DNA of 64,000 nt, taken from contig NZ_CP045701.2 in NCBI RefSeq assembly GCF_009601685.2, forward strand, positions 1,736,001 to 1,800,000, given 5' to 3'. Position 1 is the stretch's first letter, and the number at the start of each line of letters is the position of its first letter. Positions 26,543-35,738 of this stretch are shown here, piece after piece. A model generated the notes under the pieces. The model was not told the origin of the DNA, searched no databases, and worked only from the letters and a program-made list of their open reading frames with translations. Source of the stretch: Pseudomonas brassicacearum. GTDB lineage: Bacteria > Pseudomonadota > Gammaproteobacteria > Pseudomonadales > Pseudomonadaceae. The translations under genes and the position numbers were made by a program.

Positions 26543-27602
26543 ACTGTATCGGGCAAGCGGACTGCCGATCCTGCAGAATCGCACCTTTGCCACTGCCGAA
26601 CAGGCTCAGGCATCGGCCAGCGCGGATATCGTACTGGTGCAGGACAGCCAGAGCGGTCTGATCTTCAACCAGGCATTTGACGCCAGCAAACTCAGCTATG
26701 ACGTCGACTACCAAAACGAGCAGGCGCACTCAGTTCAGTTTCAACAGCACCTGAATGATGTCGAGGCGATCCTGGCGCAACATTTCAAAGACAAAAGCCT
26801 GATTGAAGTTGGCTGCGGCAAAGGTTATTTCCTAGAAATGCTGCGAGGCCTTGGCTACGCCATCACCGGGATCGATCCTTCCTATGAAGGTGACAACCCT
26901 GATGTGATCAAGGCTCCCTTCAGTCGAGAGCTGGGCATGGCGGCTGACGCTATCGTGTTGCGCCATGTGCTGGAGCACATCAGTAATCCGGTCGGCTTTC
27001 TGGCTGAAATCGCGGCTGCCAACCAGGGCGGACAGATTTATATCGAAGTGCCGTGTTTCGACTGGATTATTCAGCACAGCGCCTGGTTCGACGTGTTCTA
27101 CGAGCATGTGAATTACTTCCGCCTTGCCGATTTGCGCGCAATGTTCGGGACGGTGCACGAGGCTGGGCATTTGTTCGGCGGCCAATACCTTTACATCGTT
27201 GCAGACCTGTCGACACTGTGCTGTACACCAGCCGAGGCACCACAGCCGCTGATGCTGCCGGAGAACTTCACCGCCAGCCTCGACCGCGCCGTGCAGATCA
27301 TCCGCGGAGCGCCCGAGCAAGGTTCGGCGATCTGGGGTGCTTCCTCCAAAGGCGTGATCTATTCATTGGCGCTGCAACGCGCAGGCGTGGCAGTGGATCG
27401 TGTGGTGGATATCAATCCGGCTAAGCAGGGGCGCTATTTGCCTCTGAGTGGTGTGCGCGTGTCTTCTCCCCAAGAGGCGATGGACACCTTGCCCGAAGGC
27501 GCCAATCTGTTTGTGATGAATTCCAATTACCTCGAAGAGATCAAGCGGATGACCGGTGGGCGCTACGTCTATCACGCCGTTGACAGCGCTTCGTTCCAAT
27601 AA
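26532..27602 (+). CDS. Class I SAM methyltransferase, sugar C-methyltransferase type
   Basis: Protein of 356 residues. A SAM-binding domain (about 80-200) shows LIEVGCGKGYFLEML as motif I and VLRHVLEHISNP further on. The C-terminal third (about 240-350) matches the C-methyltransferase C-terminal domain (Methyltransf_14: IWGASSKGVIYSLAL, VVDINPAKQGRYLPLSGVRV, ITVMN-like LFVMNSNYLEEI). Enzymes of this type (TylCIII, NovU) methylate a keto-sugar carbon. The usual N-terminal four-cysteine zinc site is absent: there is no cysteine before motif I. ATG 26532 follows GGAGAGAAG. Confidence 0.82.
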   Translation: MQHELYRASGLPILQNRTFATAEQAQASASADIVLVQDSQSGLIFNQAFDASKLSYDVDYQNEQAHSVQFQQHLNDVEAILAQHFKDKSLIEVGCGKGYFLEMLRGLGYAITGIDPSYEGDNPDVIKAPFSRELGMAADAIVLRHVLEHISNPVGFLAEIAAANQGGQIYIEVPCFDWIIQHSAWFDVFYEHVNYFRLADLRAMFGTVHEAGHLFGGQYLYIVADLSTLCCTPAEAPQPLMLPENFTASLDRAVQIIRGAPEQGSAIWGASSKGVIYSLALQRAGVAVDRVVDINPAKQGRYLPLSGVRVSSPQEAMDTLPEGANLFVMNSNYLEEIKRMTGGRYVYHAVDSASFQ

Positions 27603-27617
27603 CCGCGAGACTCGAAC

Positions 27618-28355
27618 ATGACCGACAATACCCTTCACCAAGCTTTTGAAGCCCAATGCCAAGCTGAAATCTCAGCTCAAGGCCAAGACGAGAAAGTCGT
27701 TGCGCTGGCCAAGGAGTTTTTCAACGAATCGGCCCGCCACAAGTACAGCTACCATTTTTCATGGATGGGGCGGCCGATCATCCAACTGCCACAGGATATG
27801 ATGGCCATGCAGGAGTTGATCTGGCAGATCAAGCCTGACCTGATCATCGAATGCGGTATCGCCCACGGCGGTTCGATCATCTATTACGCCTCGCTGCTGG
27901 AGTTGCAAGGCCACGGTGAAGTGCTGGGTATCGACCTGGATATCCGCCCGCATAACCGCGAAGCCATCGAGAGCCACCCGATGAACAAGCGGATCTCGAT
28001 GATCGAGGGTTCGAGCATCGATGCGGCCATCGCCGAGCAGGTCCATGCAGCGGCCAAAGGCAAAAAGGTCATCCTGGTGCTCGATTCCAACCACACCCAT
28101 GATCATGTGCTCGAAGAGCTGCGTTTGTACGCGCCGCTGGTTTCGGTGGGCAGCTATTGCGTAGTGATGGACACGGTGGTCGAAGACATGCCGGCGGACT
28201 TTTTCCCGGATCGTCCATGGGGTCCTGGCGATAACCCGAAAACCGCCGTATGGAAATACCTTGAGGAAAACGGGGATTTTGAAATTGACCAGCAATTGCA
28301 GAACAAACTGCTGATCACCGTTGCTCCAGACGGTTATCTGCGTCGGGTTCGTTAA
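27618..28355 (+). CDS. CmcI-family protein (cephalosporin hydroxylase/rhamnosyl O-methyltransferase-like)
   Basis: Protein of 245 residues of the CmcI family. Family blocks: SYHFSWMGRPIIQLPQDMMAMQELIWQIKPDLIIECGIAHGGSIIYYA (SAM-binding glycine motif ECGIAHGGS), LGIDLDIRPHNR and VLDSNHTHDHVLEELRLYAPLV. Members named hydroxylases are mostly SAM-dependent O-methyltransferases, some acting on sugars. Placed in the glycan island, sugar O-methylation is the simplest reading, not demonstrated. It lies 15 bp after the C-methyltransferase gene. Confidence 0.78.
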   Translation: MTDNTLHQAFEAQCQAEISAQGQDEKVVALAKEFFNESARHKYSYHFSWMGRPIIQLPQDMMAMQELIWQIKPDLIIECGIAHGGSIIYYASLLELQGHGEVLGIDLDIRPHNREAIESHPMNKRISMIEGSSIDAAIAEQVHAAAKGKKVILVLDSNHTHDHVLEELRLYAPLVSVGSYCVVMDTVVEDMPADFFPDRPWGPGDNPKTAVWKYLEENGDFEIDQQLQNKLLITVAPDGYLRRVR

Positions 28356-28405
28356 TCCATCCGTTTCAAGTCATTGGCGTCTGGCAGGTTGTGGGGACAG
28401 GAAAT

Positions 28406-31339
28406 ATGCAGGTTCGAAACAATATTCAAAACAACGTGGCACCGCTGAGCGAGCGGTTCACGGTGGTGGTGATCTCCCACAACCGCAGCGCATTCCTGCG
28501 GCGCACATTGCATTACTACAGTAGCTATCCGTGTTCGGTGCTGGTGCTTGATTCGTCGGTTGAGCGCGATGAGCAAATCGCCCGGGATTTTCCGTCGGTT
28601 GATTATCGCCATTTGCCTCAGTTCACCTACAAGGGGCTGCAGGACAAACTGGTGTACGGCGTCAATCAGGTCACGACGCCGTACATGGTGTTCGCCGCCG
28701 ATGACGATTTCCTGTTGCACGATGCGTTGACCGAATCGGTGGAGTTTCTCGAGGCCAACCCCGACTACGGCCTGTGCCATGGCTACGGGATCATGTATCT
28801 GTCGTGTGCGACCGAAGTGAATTACTTCCGTCGCGATCGCAAGGTGCATGAGGATTACAACAGCGAGCTGGCCGAAGACCGGGTAATCCGCTTCATGGAT
28901 CAGTTCCTGCCGCCATTTTATGCCGTGACCCGCACTGATCTGCTGCAGCAGTGGTATGGCCTGTTGCCGCCGGGCACCAGTTTCGAATGGCAGGAGATCG
29001 GCCACACCTTTTATCTGCTGGCCTGCGCCAAGGCGCGGATCCTGCCGATTCCATTCGCCGTTCGTGAACTCAACTACGGCGGCTCAGAGCACAACACCAA
29101 CGTGTTGACCGTGCTCAGCTACAAGGATGCAAAAAGTGTCGCCGAGCGAGAGCAGTTCGCGGAGTTCCTGGCGTCCCTTCCGACACCGCTGCGCGAGCAG
29201 GCTCCGGGACGGATCAAGCAGATTGCTCTGGACAGCTTCGCGGCCATGGCTGACTGCCTGCAGCAAGGGCGTTCACTTAAGGGTACACAGATCATTCGTT
29301 CGGCCTGGCTGCAGGCTGGTGACGAGCCAGTGCGTTCGTTTGGCCCGCAACAATTTGTCGAGATGCCTTTTTACAACCAGCGCGTATTCGATCTCCTGAC
29401 CCAGTTTGAATTCCTGTTGCACGCCATGCCGGCCGGTCGCCTGCAGCTTCAGCAGTTGGAAGGTATTCTGCTACGCCAGCACGAACTGATGCGCGTGCAA
29501 CCCAACGATAACGAACGCACATTGCGCAGTCGCTTGTGGGAAGCCCAAGGCCTGTATGCGTTCAACCGTACCGTGGTCAAGCGCTTGGCCGAATCGTTGA
29601 AAAACAGCGCAGAGCCTGATGAGGCGGTGAAGTTGCAGGCCTGGGCCGAGCGACTGGACTCGGTGCCGGGTCAGCAGGACCGCCGGCTGCTGGAAAACAT
29701 GCACTCCGGCCGTCTGTTGAACTGGCTTGAGGTACGTAATCCGGGCGCGCAGCAACTCAAGTCCATCGCGGCTCATCTGGCTGAGCATCAAGGTGGCCCG
29801 CGCTTCGGCATCTTGCTGTTGGACCTGGACGCTGACATGTTCAAGCTGCAGGCCACCTTCGACAGCCTGGTCAATGGCCATTGCAAAGCATTCAACGTAG
29901 TGGTGTTCACCACGGGTGACCTACCGGCGACCACTTCGGTACGTGACACCGTACACTTCGTCAAAGTCAGCCCCACTAACTATGTCGAGCGCATCAACCA
30001 GATCATCGGGCAGTCCAGCGCCGACTGGCTGATGCTGGCCGAGGCCGGTGACCAGTTCACCGCCAGTGGCCTGCTGCGCGCCAGCCTCGAACTGATCGGT
30101 GCCGAAGGTGTGCGCGCCGTGGCCATGGATGAAATCCAGCGCAAGGCTGACGGCAGCCTCACCGACGTATTCCGTCCGGGCGTCAACTTCGACCTGCTGC
30201 AATCGGTGCCCTCGTTGATGGCGCGTCACTGGCTGATTCGTCGTGAGGTGCTGGCCCAGGCTCGCGGCTTTACGGCTGAATACACTCAGGCCCTGGAGCT
30301 GGATCTGTTGTTGCGCCTGATTGAGGACGCAGGGTTGGCCGGCCTGGCGCACCTGGCCGAGCCGTTGTTGATCTGCAACGCCCCGGCCCAGGAAGAAAAC
30401 CCCCAGGAGCGTCAGGTACTGACACGTCACCTGACCGCTCGAGGGTATCGCGCCCAAGTCACCTCGGCACAGCCGCTGACGTACCAGATCGATTACCAGC
30501 ACGCCGAGCGGCCCTTGGTATCGATCATTCTCGAAAGCCGGGACAACCTTGAGCAAGTACAGCAGGCGCTGGTCAGCGTGCTGCAGCGCACGCGTTACCA
30601 TCGGCATGAAATTCTGATCGCGGACAATCACAGCCAATCCGAAACGTTGGCCCAGTGGCTCGACAATCTGGAAGGCAAGGGCGATCGGATCCGCATCCTG
30701 CGCAGCGACCAGCGCCTCGGCACTTCGGCCCTGAACAACTGGGCGAGCGCCCAGGCCAAAGGGGATTACCTGGTGCTGCTGTCGGCCCAGGTGCAGGTGG
30801 TCAACGCCAACTGGCTCGACAGCCTGCTCAATCAGGCCCAGCGGCCAGAAGTGGGAGTCGTCGGCAGCAAACAAATGGATATACGCGGCATTACCACCCA
30901 GGCTGGCCTGGTGCTCAAGCCAGACGGTCAGGTGGTCACGGTATTTGTTGGCGAGCGCAAGGACGCCAAGGGCTACCTCAATGGTCATCAGGCGGAACAG
31001 AACTACTCGGCGGTGTCCGGCGCGTGCTTGATGATCCGCAAAGACTTGTTCGACGCTGTGGGTGGCCTGGACGAAGAGCACTTCGCCGACGCCTTCGCCG
31101 ATGTCGATTTGTGCCTGAAAGCGGCTGATGCGGGTTATCTCACGGTCTGGACACCCCAGGCCCAGATGCTGCACGCCGGTACGTTCCCCGATGCGCCGGA
31201 GGCGGCCGACGCCTTGCGCAACAAGTGGCAGGCGCGCTTCGACCACGACGCCGCTCGTAACCCCAACCTGGCCCTGACCGGTACTGGCTTCGCGCTGGGC
31301 GACGCCACGGCGGTGGACTGGGCGCGGTTGCTCGCATAG
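28406..31339 (+). CDS. Large glycosyltransferase (TIGR00180-type plus GT2 modules), probable flagellin glycosyltransferase
   Basis: Protein of 977 residues. Domain 1 (about 15-290) is of the TIGR00180 family: FTVVVISHNRSAFLRRTL, VFAADDDFLLHD near 95. A helical linker follows (about 290-460). Domain 2 (about 460-690) is a GT2-like fold without clear DxD. Domain 3 (about 700-930) is GT2: RPLVSIILESRD and DVDLCLKAADAGY. ATG 28406 has GGGGACAGGA upstream; a GTG at 28391 is the alternative. Domains 2 and 3 are paralogous to those of the transferase at 19471. It sits between the CDP-sugar genes and the pse genes, so it probably extends or attaches flagellin glycans; sugar specificity is unknown. 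Confidence 0.82.
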   Translation: MQVRNNIQNNVAPLSERFTVVVISHNRSAFLRRTLHYYSSYPCSVLVLDSSVERDEQIARDFPSVDYRHLPQFTYKGLQDKLVYGVNQVTTPYMVFAADDDFLLHDALTESVEFLEANPDYGLCHGYGIMYLSCATEVNYFRRDRKVHEDYNSELAEDRVIRFMDQFLPPFYAVTRTDLLQQWYGLLPPGTSFEWQEIGHTFYLLACAKARILPIPFAVRELNYGGSEHNTNVLTVLSYKDAKSVAEREQFAEFLASLPTPLREQAPGRIKQIALDSFAAMADCLQQGRSLKGTQIIRSAWLQAGDEPVRSFGPQQFVEMPFYNQRVFDLLTQFEFLLHAMPAGRLQLQQLEGILLRQHELMRVQPNDNERTLRSRLWEAQGLYAFNRTVVKRLAESLKNSAEPDEAVKLQAWAERLDSVPGQQDRRLLENMHSGRLLNWLEVRNPGAQQLKSIAAHLAEHQGGPRFGILLLDLDADMFKLQATFDSLVNGHCKAFNVVVFTTGDLPATTSVRDTVHFVKVSPTNYVERINQIIGQSSADWLMLAEAGDQFTASGLLRASLELIGAEGVRAVAMDEIQRKADGSLTDVFRPGVNFDLLQSVPSLMARHWLIRREVLAQARGFTAEYTQALELDLLLRLIEDAGLAGLAHLAEPLLICNAPAQEENPQERQVLTRHLTARGYRAQVTSAQPLTYQIDYQHAERPLVSIILESRDNLEQVQQALVSVLQRTRYHRHEILIADNHSQSETLAQWLDNLEGKGDRIRILRSDQRLGTSALNNWASAQAKGDYLVLLSAQVQVVNANWLDSLLNQAQRPEVGVVGSKQMDIRGITTQAGLVLKPDGQVVTVFVGERKDAKGYLNGHQAEQNYSAVSGACLMIRKDLFDAVGGLDEEHFADAFADVDLCLKAADAGYLTVWTPQAQMLHAGTFPDAPEAADALRNKWQARFDHDAARNPNLALTGTGFALGDATAVDWARLLA

Positions 31340-31369
31340 GCCTGGCTGTCAGGTAAAAGGACTCAAGGT

Positions 31370-32371
31370 ATGTTCAACGGTAAATCGATTTTCATCTCTG
31401 GCGGCACTGGTTCGTTCGGGCGCAGTTTTATTCGCCGATTGCTGGAGCATTATCAGCCCAAGCGCGTGGTGGTTTTTTCCCGCGACGAACTCAAGCAGTA
31501 CGAGATGCAGCAGACGTTCAATGCCCCTTGCATGCGTTACTTCTTGGGGGATGTGCGTGACGCCGACCGTTTGCGCCAGGCCATGCGCGGTATTGATTAT
31601 GTAGTGCACGCGGCGGCTCTCAAGCAAGTGCCGGCGGCAGAGTACAACCCCACCGAGTGCATTCGCACCAACGTCAATGGCGCGGAGAACATTATCGCTG
31701 CGGCCATCGACAATGGCGTGAAAAAGGTCGTGGCACTGTCCACGGACAAGGCGGCTAGTCCGATCAACTTGTACGGTGCGACCAAGTTGCTGTCGGATAA
31801 ACTGTTCGTGGCGGCCAACAATATCGCTGGCGAACAACAGACCCGATTTGCTGTGGTGCGCTACGGCAATGTTGCCGGCTCGCGAGGCTCGGTGGTGCCG
31901 TTCTTCAGCAAGCTGATCTCGGAAGGCGCGACGCAGTTGCCTATTACCGACGAACGTATGACCCGCTTTTGGATCACTCTCGATCACGGTGTGCAATTTG
32001 TGCTCGACAGTTTTGCCCGCATGCACGGCGGTGAAGTCTTCGTGCCGAAAATTCCGTCGATTCGTATTGTCGATCTGGCGTTGGGCATGGCTGGGCATTT
32101 GCCTCACAAAAACGTTGGGATTCGTCCTGGCGAAAAACTCCATGAGCTAATGGTGCCGCTGGACGACGCGCGCATGACCATCGAGTTTGCCGATCACTAC
32201 ACCATCCAGCCGTCGATTCGCTTTACCAGCGTGGATGTGGATTTTACGGTGGATAACCTGGGCGAACGAGGCAAGCCTGTGGCGGAGGACTTCGAATATC
32301 GCTCCGACACCAATCCGCATTTTTTGTCGGTGGATCAGATTGCCGACCTTCATGCCCGGTTGCCGACATGA
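31370..32371 (+). CDS. pseB: UDP-N-acetylglucosamine 4,6-dehydratase (inverting) PseB
   Basis: Protein of 333 residues, the expected PseB/FlaA1 length. SGGTGSFGRSF nucleotide-binding loop, DVRDADRLRQAM, HAAALKQVPAAEYNP, and the catalytic region LSTDKAASPINLYGATK, with the Asp-Lys pair and YxxxK. It commits UDP-GlcNAc to pseudaminic acid by 4,6-dehydration with C5 inversion. First gene of a pseBCF-G/H-I run with overlapping or abutting ends. Confidence 0.95.
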   Translation: MFNGKSIFISGGTGSFGRSFIRRLLEHYQPKRVVVFSRDELKQYEMQQTFNAPCMRYFLGDVRDADRLRQAMRGIDYVVHAAALKQVPAAEYNPTECIRTNVNGAENIIAAAIDNGVKKVVALSTDKAASPINLYGATKLLSDKLFVAANNIAGEQQTRFAVVRYGNVAGSRGSVVPFFSKLISEGATQLPITDERMTRFWITLDHGVQFVLDSFARMHGGEVFVPKIPSIRIVDLALGMAGHLPHKNVGIRPGEKLHELMVPLDDARMTIEFADHYTIQPSIRFTSVDVDFTVDNLGERGKPVAEDFEYRSDTNPHFLSVDQIADLHARLPT

Positions 32372-33528
32372 TTCCCTACGGTCGGCAAAGCCTCGATCAA
32401 GCTGACATCGATGCGGTGGTCGCGGTATTGCACTCCGATTGGCTGACCCAGGGGCCGACGCTTGAGCGTTTCGAACAGGCCATGGCCCTCCGTTGCCAGG
32501 CCGATCACGCCGTGGCGGTGTGCAATGCGACCGCCGCGCTGCACATCGCCTGCGTGGCGGCGGGGCTAGGGCCAGGTGATCGTTTATGGACTACCCCCAA
32601 TACCTTCTTGGCTTCGGCCAACTGCGGGCGTTATTGCGGCGCGCAGGTCGATTTTGTCGATATCGATCCGCTGACCTGGAATCTCGATGTCCATGCCCTT
32701 ACCACAAAGCTTGAAGAGGCCGAGCGCGATGGGACTCTGCCCAAAGTGTTGGTGGCGGTGGCATTCTCGGGGCAAAGCTGTGACATGCGCAGAATCGGTC
32801 AGCTATCCGAGCGATACGGCTTCACAGTGATCGAGGATGCTTCCCATGCTGTGGGGGCGTCTTATGCGGGCCGACCAGTGGGCTGTGGCGAATTCGCGGA
32901 CATGACAGTGTTTAGTTTCCATCCGGTGAAAATCATCACGAGCGCCGAAGGCGGCATGATCCTGACCAATCGCCCGGACCTGGCACAGCGCCTGCAACGC
33001 CTGCGCAGCCACGGAATGACCCGCGACGCCGGTCAAATGACCGAGTCCAGCCATGGGCCGTGGTACTACCAGCAGGTCGAGTTGGGTTTCAATTACCGCA
33101 TGACAGACCTGCAGGCCGCCCTGGGGCTCTCGCAGTTGAACAAGTTGGATGGGTTTATCGCACGGCGCCGTGAGTTGGCAGCGCGATACGATCGTTTGCT
33201 GAGCGGTTTGCCATTGACCTTGCCGGGCTTACAGCCCGAGGCGGAGTCGGCCTGGCATTTGTATGTGGTGCGCTTGCAACTTGATGGCATCACCCTCAGC
33301 CACCTTCAGGTATTCGAGGGCTTGCGCGCAGCCGGGATTGGCGTAAACCTGCATTACATTCCGGTTCATTTGCAACCGTATTACCGTGACCTGGGATTCG
33401 CCACAGGTGATTTTCCCCAGGCCGAACGTTATTACAGCGAAGCGATCAGCTTGCCTATGTTCCCTTCCCTCAGTGATGAACAGCAGGACTATGTGGTCGA
33501 GCAACTACACCGATTGCTTGAGGAGTAA
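32368..33528 (+). CDS. pseC: UDP-4-keto-6-deoxy-AltNAc aminotransferase PseC
   Basis: Protein of 386 residues in the DegT/DnrJ/EryC1 PLP aminotransferase family. N-terminus IPYGRQSLDQADIDAVVAVL is typical of PseC; the PLP lysine is K188 in FSFHPVKIITSAEGG. It makes the 4-amino sugar in step two of pseudaminic acid synthesis. The ATG overlaps the pseB TGA (ATGA). Confidence 0.94.
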   Translation: MIPYGRQSLDQADIDAVVAVLHSDWLTQGPTLERFEQAMALRCQADHAVAVCNATAALHIACVAAGLGPGDRLWTTPNTFLASANCGRYCGAQVDFVDIDPLTWNLDVHALTTKLEEAERDGTLPKVLVAVAFSGQSCDMRRIGQLSERYGFTVIEDASHAVGASYAGRPVGCGEFADMTVFSFHPVKIITSAEGGMILTNRPDLAQRLQRLRSHGMTRDAGQMTESSHGPWYYQQVELGFNYRMTDLQAALGLSQLNKLDGFIARRRELAARYDRLLSGLPLTLPGLQPEAESAWHLYVVRLQLDGITLSHLQVFEGLRAAGIGVNLHYIPVHLQPYYRDLGFATGDFPQAERYYSEAISLPMFPSLSDEQQDYVVEQLHRLLEE

Positions 33529-33534
33529 CGACAC

Positions 33535-34236
33535 GTGAGCGCAGTCGCGATCATTCCTGCCCGTGGCGGCAGCAAACGGATCCCGCGCAAGAACCTGAAG
33601 CTGTTCGATGGCGTCCCGATGATCGTCCGCTCGATTCGTACAGCCCTGGCGTCACGGTTGTTCGATGACGTGATTGTCAGCACCGATGACGAAGAGATCG
33701 CTGAGCTGGCGCAGGCCCATGGTGCGCAGGTGCCGTTCATGCGACCTACGACATTGGCCGATGATTTCACGGGGACGGCAGCGGTGATTGCCCATGCCTT
33801 GGGTAAATTGCGTGAGCGCTCGTTCGATTTTGCCTGTTGCATCTATGCCACCGCGCCGCTGTTGCAGGCTCGGTTCCTGCGTGAGGGATTTGAGTTGTTA
33901 CGCGAGCACCCTGACAAGTCATTCGCGTTTTCAGTGACCGGTTTCGGTTTTCCCGTACAGCGGGCCTTGACCTTGGATGAGCAGGGCGCGCTGACCCCGC
34001 TTTATCCGCAGTTTCGCGACACGCGCTCCCAGGACCTGCCCGAAGCGTTTCAGGACGCGGGCCAATTCTACTGGGGGCGCCGGGAGGCTTGGTTGCGCGG
34101 TGATACGTTGTTTTCGCCCAGCAGCTTGCCGGTGTTCCTGCCTCGCCATCTGGTGCAGGACATCGACACACTCGAAGATTGGAAGCGGGCCGAATACCTC
34201 TATGCGGCATTGAAGGCTGGCGGTGAGCTGCAATGA
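33535..34236 (+). CDS. pseF: Pseudaminic acid cytidylyltransferase PseF
   Basis: Protein of 233 residues of the CMP-sialic acid synthetase family: IIPARGGSKRIPRKNLK at the N-terminus, FDDVIVSTDDEEIAELA, and FQDAGQFYWGRREAW near the end, which is typical of PseF. It activates the finished nonulosonate as CMP-Pse. The start is GTG with GAGGAG upstream. Overlaps pseG by 4 bp. Confidence 0.94.
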   Translation: MSAVAIIPARGGSKRIPRKNLKLFDGVPMIVRSIRTALASRLFDDVIVSTDDEEIAELAQAHGAQVPFMRPTTLADDFTGTAAVIAHALGKLRERSFDFACCIYATAPLLQARFLREGFELLREHPDKSFAFSVTGFGFPVQRALTLDEQGALTPLYPQFRDTRSQDLPEAFQDAGQFYWGRREAWLRGDTLFSPSSLPVFLPRHLVQDIDTLEDWKRAEYLYAALKAGGELQ

Positions 34237-35738
34237 GGGTTCTGATCCGTGCCGACGCTTCGCCAACCATTGGCAGTGGGCACATCGCCCGCTGCCTGAC
34301 CTTGGCTCGGGTGTTGCGCGAGCAGGGGGCTCATGTCGCGTTTGCTTGCCGCCAGTTGTTGGGGCATCGCCTGCAAGCGTTGGCGTCCGAGGGCTTCGAG
34401 ACGTTTGTCCTACCGGATTTTTATCCTGGGGAAGACCCGCAGCAGGCCATCGAGTCCTTGCTGCCCTGGCAGGCGGATATCACGGCGTTGGAACAGGTAT
34501 TGGCCGGCCAGGCTGGTTTCGACTGGCTCATCGTCGACCATTACGGCCTGGATCATTATTGGCAAACTGCCGCCCGGCGCTTTGCGCCAAGGATCATGGC
34601 AGTGGATGACTTGGCCACCCGCACTTATAGCGTTGATTTGCTACTCAACCAGAACCTGTCCGGGAACCGAGCTGCCTACTCGGGTTTGTTGCCGGCGCAT
34701 TGCCAGGCGCTGTTGGGGCCGCGTTATGCGCTGTTGCGAGATGAGTTTCGCTGCGGGGCGATTACCATAAAACCCCAGGCCAGGCGTGTACTGGTGAACT
34801 TCGGTGGGTTTGACGCGGCGATGCAGACTCACCGTGCCATGCTCGCGCTGGCGGATTTCGATGAGCTTGAAGTCGATTTTGTCGCGGGTGCCGACAACCC
34901 GGCCTGGGCTCAGATGCTGGGGATGTCGGCGAGTCGACCTCACTGGCGACTGCACAGCTTCGTCAGCCATTTCCATCAGCTCATGATCGAAGCCGATCTG
35001 TTCATTGGCGCCGGTGGTGGTACCAGTTGGGAGCGCGCCGCAATGGGGTTGCCAACAATTTGCATCGCGGTATCGAATAATCAGCAGGCCAATAGCGAGG
35101 TGATGGCGATCTCCGGAGCCCATATTTATCTCGGCCGCCACGAGGAGGTCAGTGTCGAACAGTTACGTCAGGCCATTGGCTTTGTCGCAGGCAATCAAGA
35201 CCTGCGCAGAAGTTTGGCCGAGCACTCCCGGCAACTGGTCGATGGCCTGGGCGTCCAACGGGTCGCCGTCGCGTTGGCCGGTGCATTGTTGCAAGTTCGC
35301 CCGGCCACACAAGACGACGCCCAATTGCTTTTTGATGGCCGTAACGCCGAGGCTGTGCGCCGTGTATCGCTGGATACATCGGTGATCGACTGGAGCCGCC
35401 ATTGCCAATGGTTGCAAGCAAGCCTGGTCAATGCGCAACGCCTGTTGCTGATCGGCGAAGCGGCAGATGGCCCGGTGGGCGCATTGCGTTATGACCTGCA
35501 GGGTGACGAGGCGCTCGTGTCAATCTATCTGTTCGAAGACCGGATGGGGCTGGGGTGGGGCAAAGCGTTGCTGGCCCGTGGCGAAGCGTTTGCTGCTGTC
35601 CATTGGCCTCAATTGCGGGCTCTTACCGCACAAGTTTTGCCGGCCAATCAAACCTCCCTGAGCCTGTTTCGCCAGGCCGGTTTTATTCAGAGCACTTGCG
35701 TGCTCACGCGCGTATTGAAGGACCACCCTCATGAGTAG
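34233..35738 (+). CDS. pseG: PseG-PseH fusion: UDP-sugar hydrolase plus N-acetyltransferase
   Basis: Protein of 501 residues. Residues 1 to about 335 are PseG (MRVLIRADASPTIGSGHIARCLTLA, WLIVDHYGLDHYW, GAGGGTSWERAAMGLPTI), a GT-B-like hydrolase that removes UDP from the diacetamido sugar. Residues about 348-495 form a GNAT domain (VRPATQDDAQLLFDGRN, SIYLFEDRMGLGWGKALLARGE, NQTSLSLFRQAGFI) equivalent to PseH, which acetylates the 4-amino group just before that step. Stand-alone PseG is about 330-360 residues and PseH about 160-180, so two consecutive activities are joined. No separate pseH exists in the window. The stop overlaps pseI by 8 bp. Confidence 0.93.
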   Translation: MRVLIRADASPTIGSGHIARCLTLARVLREQGAHVAFACRQLLGHRLQALASEGFETFVLPDFYPGEDPQQAIESLLPWQADITALEQVLAGQAGFDWLIVDHYGLDHYWQTAARRFAPRIMAVDDLATRTYSVDLLLNQNLSGNRAAYSGLLPAHCQALLGPRYALLRDEFRCGAITIKPQARRVLVNFGGFDAAMQTHRAMLALADFDELEVDFVAGADNPAWAQMLGMSASRPHWRLHSFVSHFHQLMIEADLFIGAGGGTSWERAAMGLPTICIAVSNNQQANSEVMAISGAHIYLGRHEEVSVEQLRQAIGFVAGNQDLRRSLAEHSRQLVDGLGVQRVAVALAGALLQVRPATQDDAQLLFDGRNAEAVRRVSLDTSVIDWSRHCQWLQASLVNAQRLLLIGEAADGPVGALRYDLQGDEALVSIYLFEDRMGLGWGKALLARGEAFAAVHWPQLRALTAQVLPANQTSLSLFRQAGFIQSTCVLTRVLKDHPHE

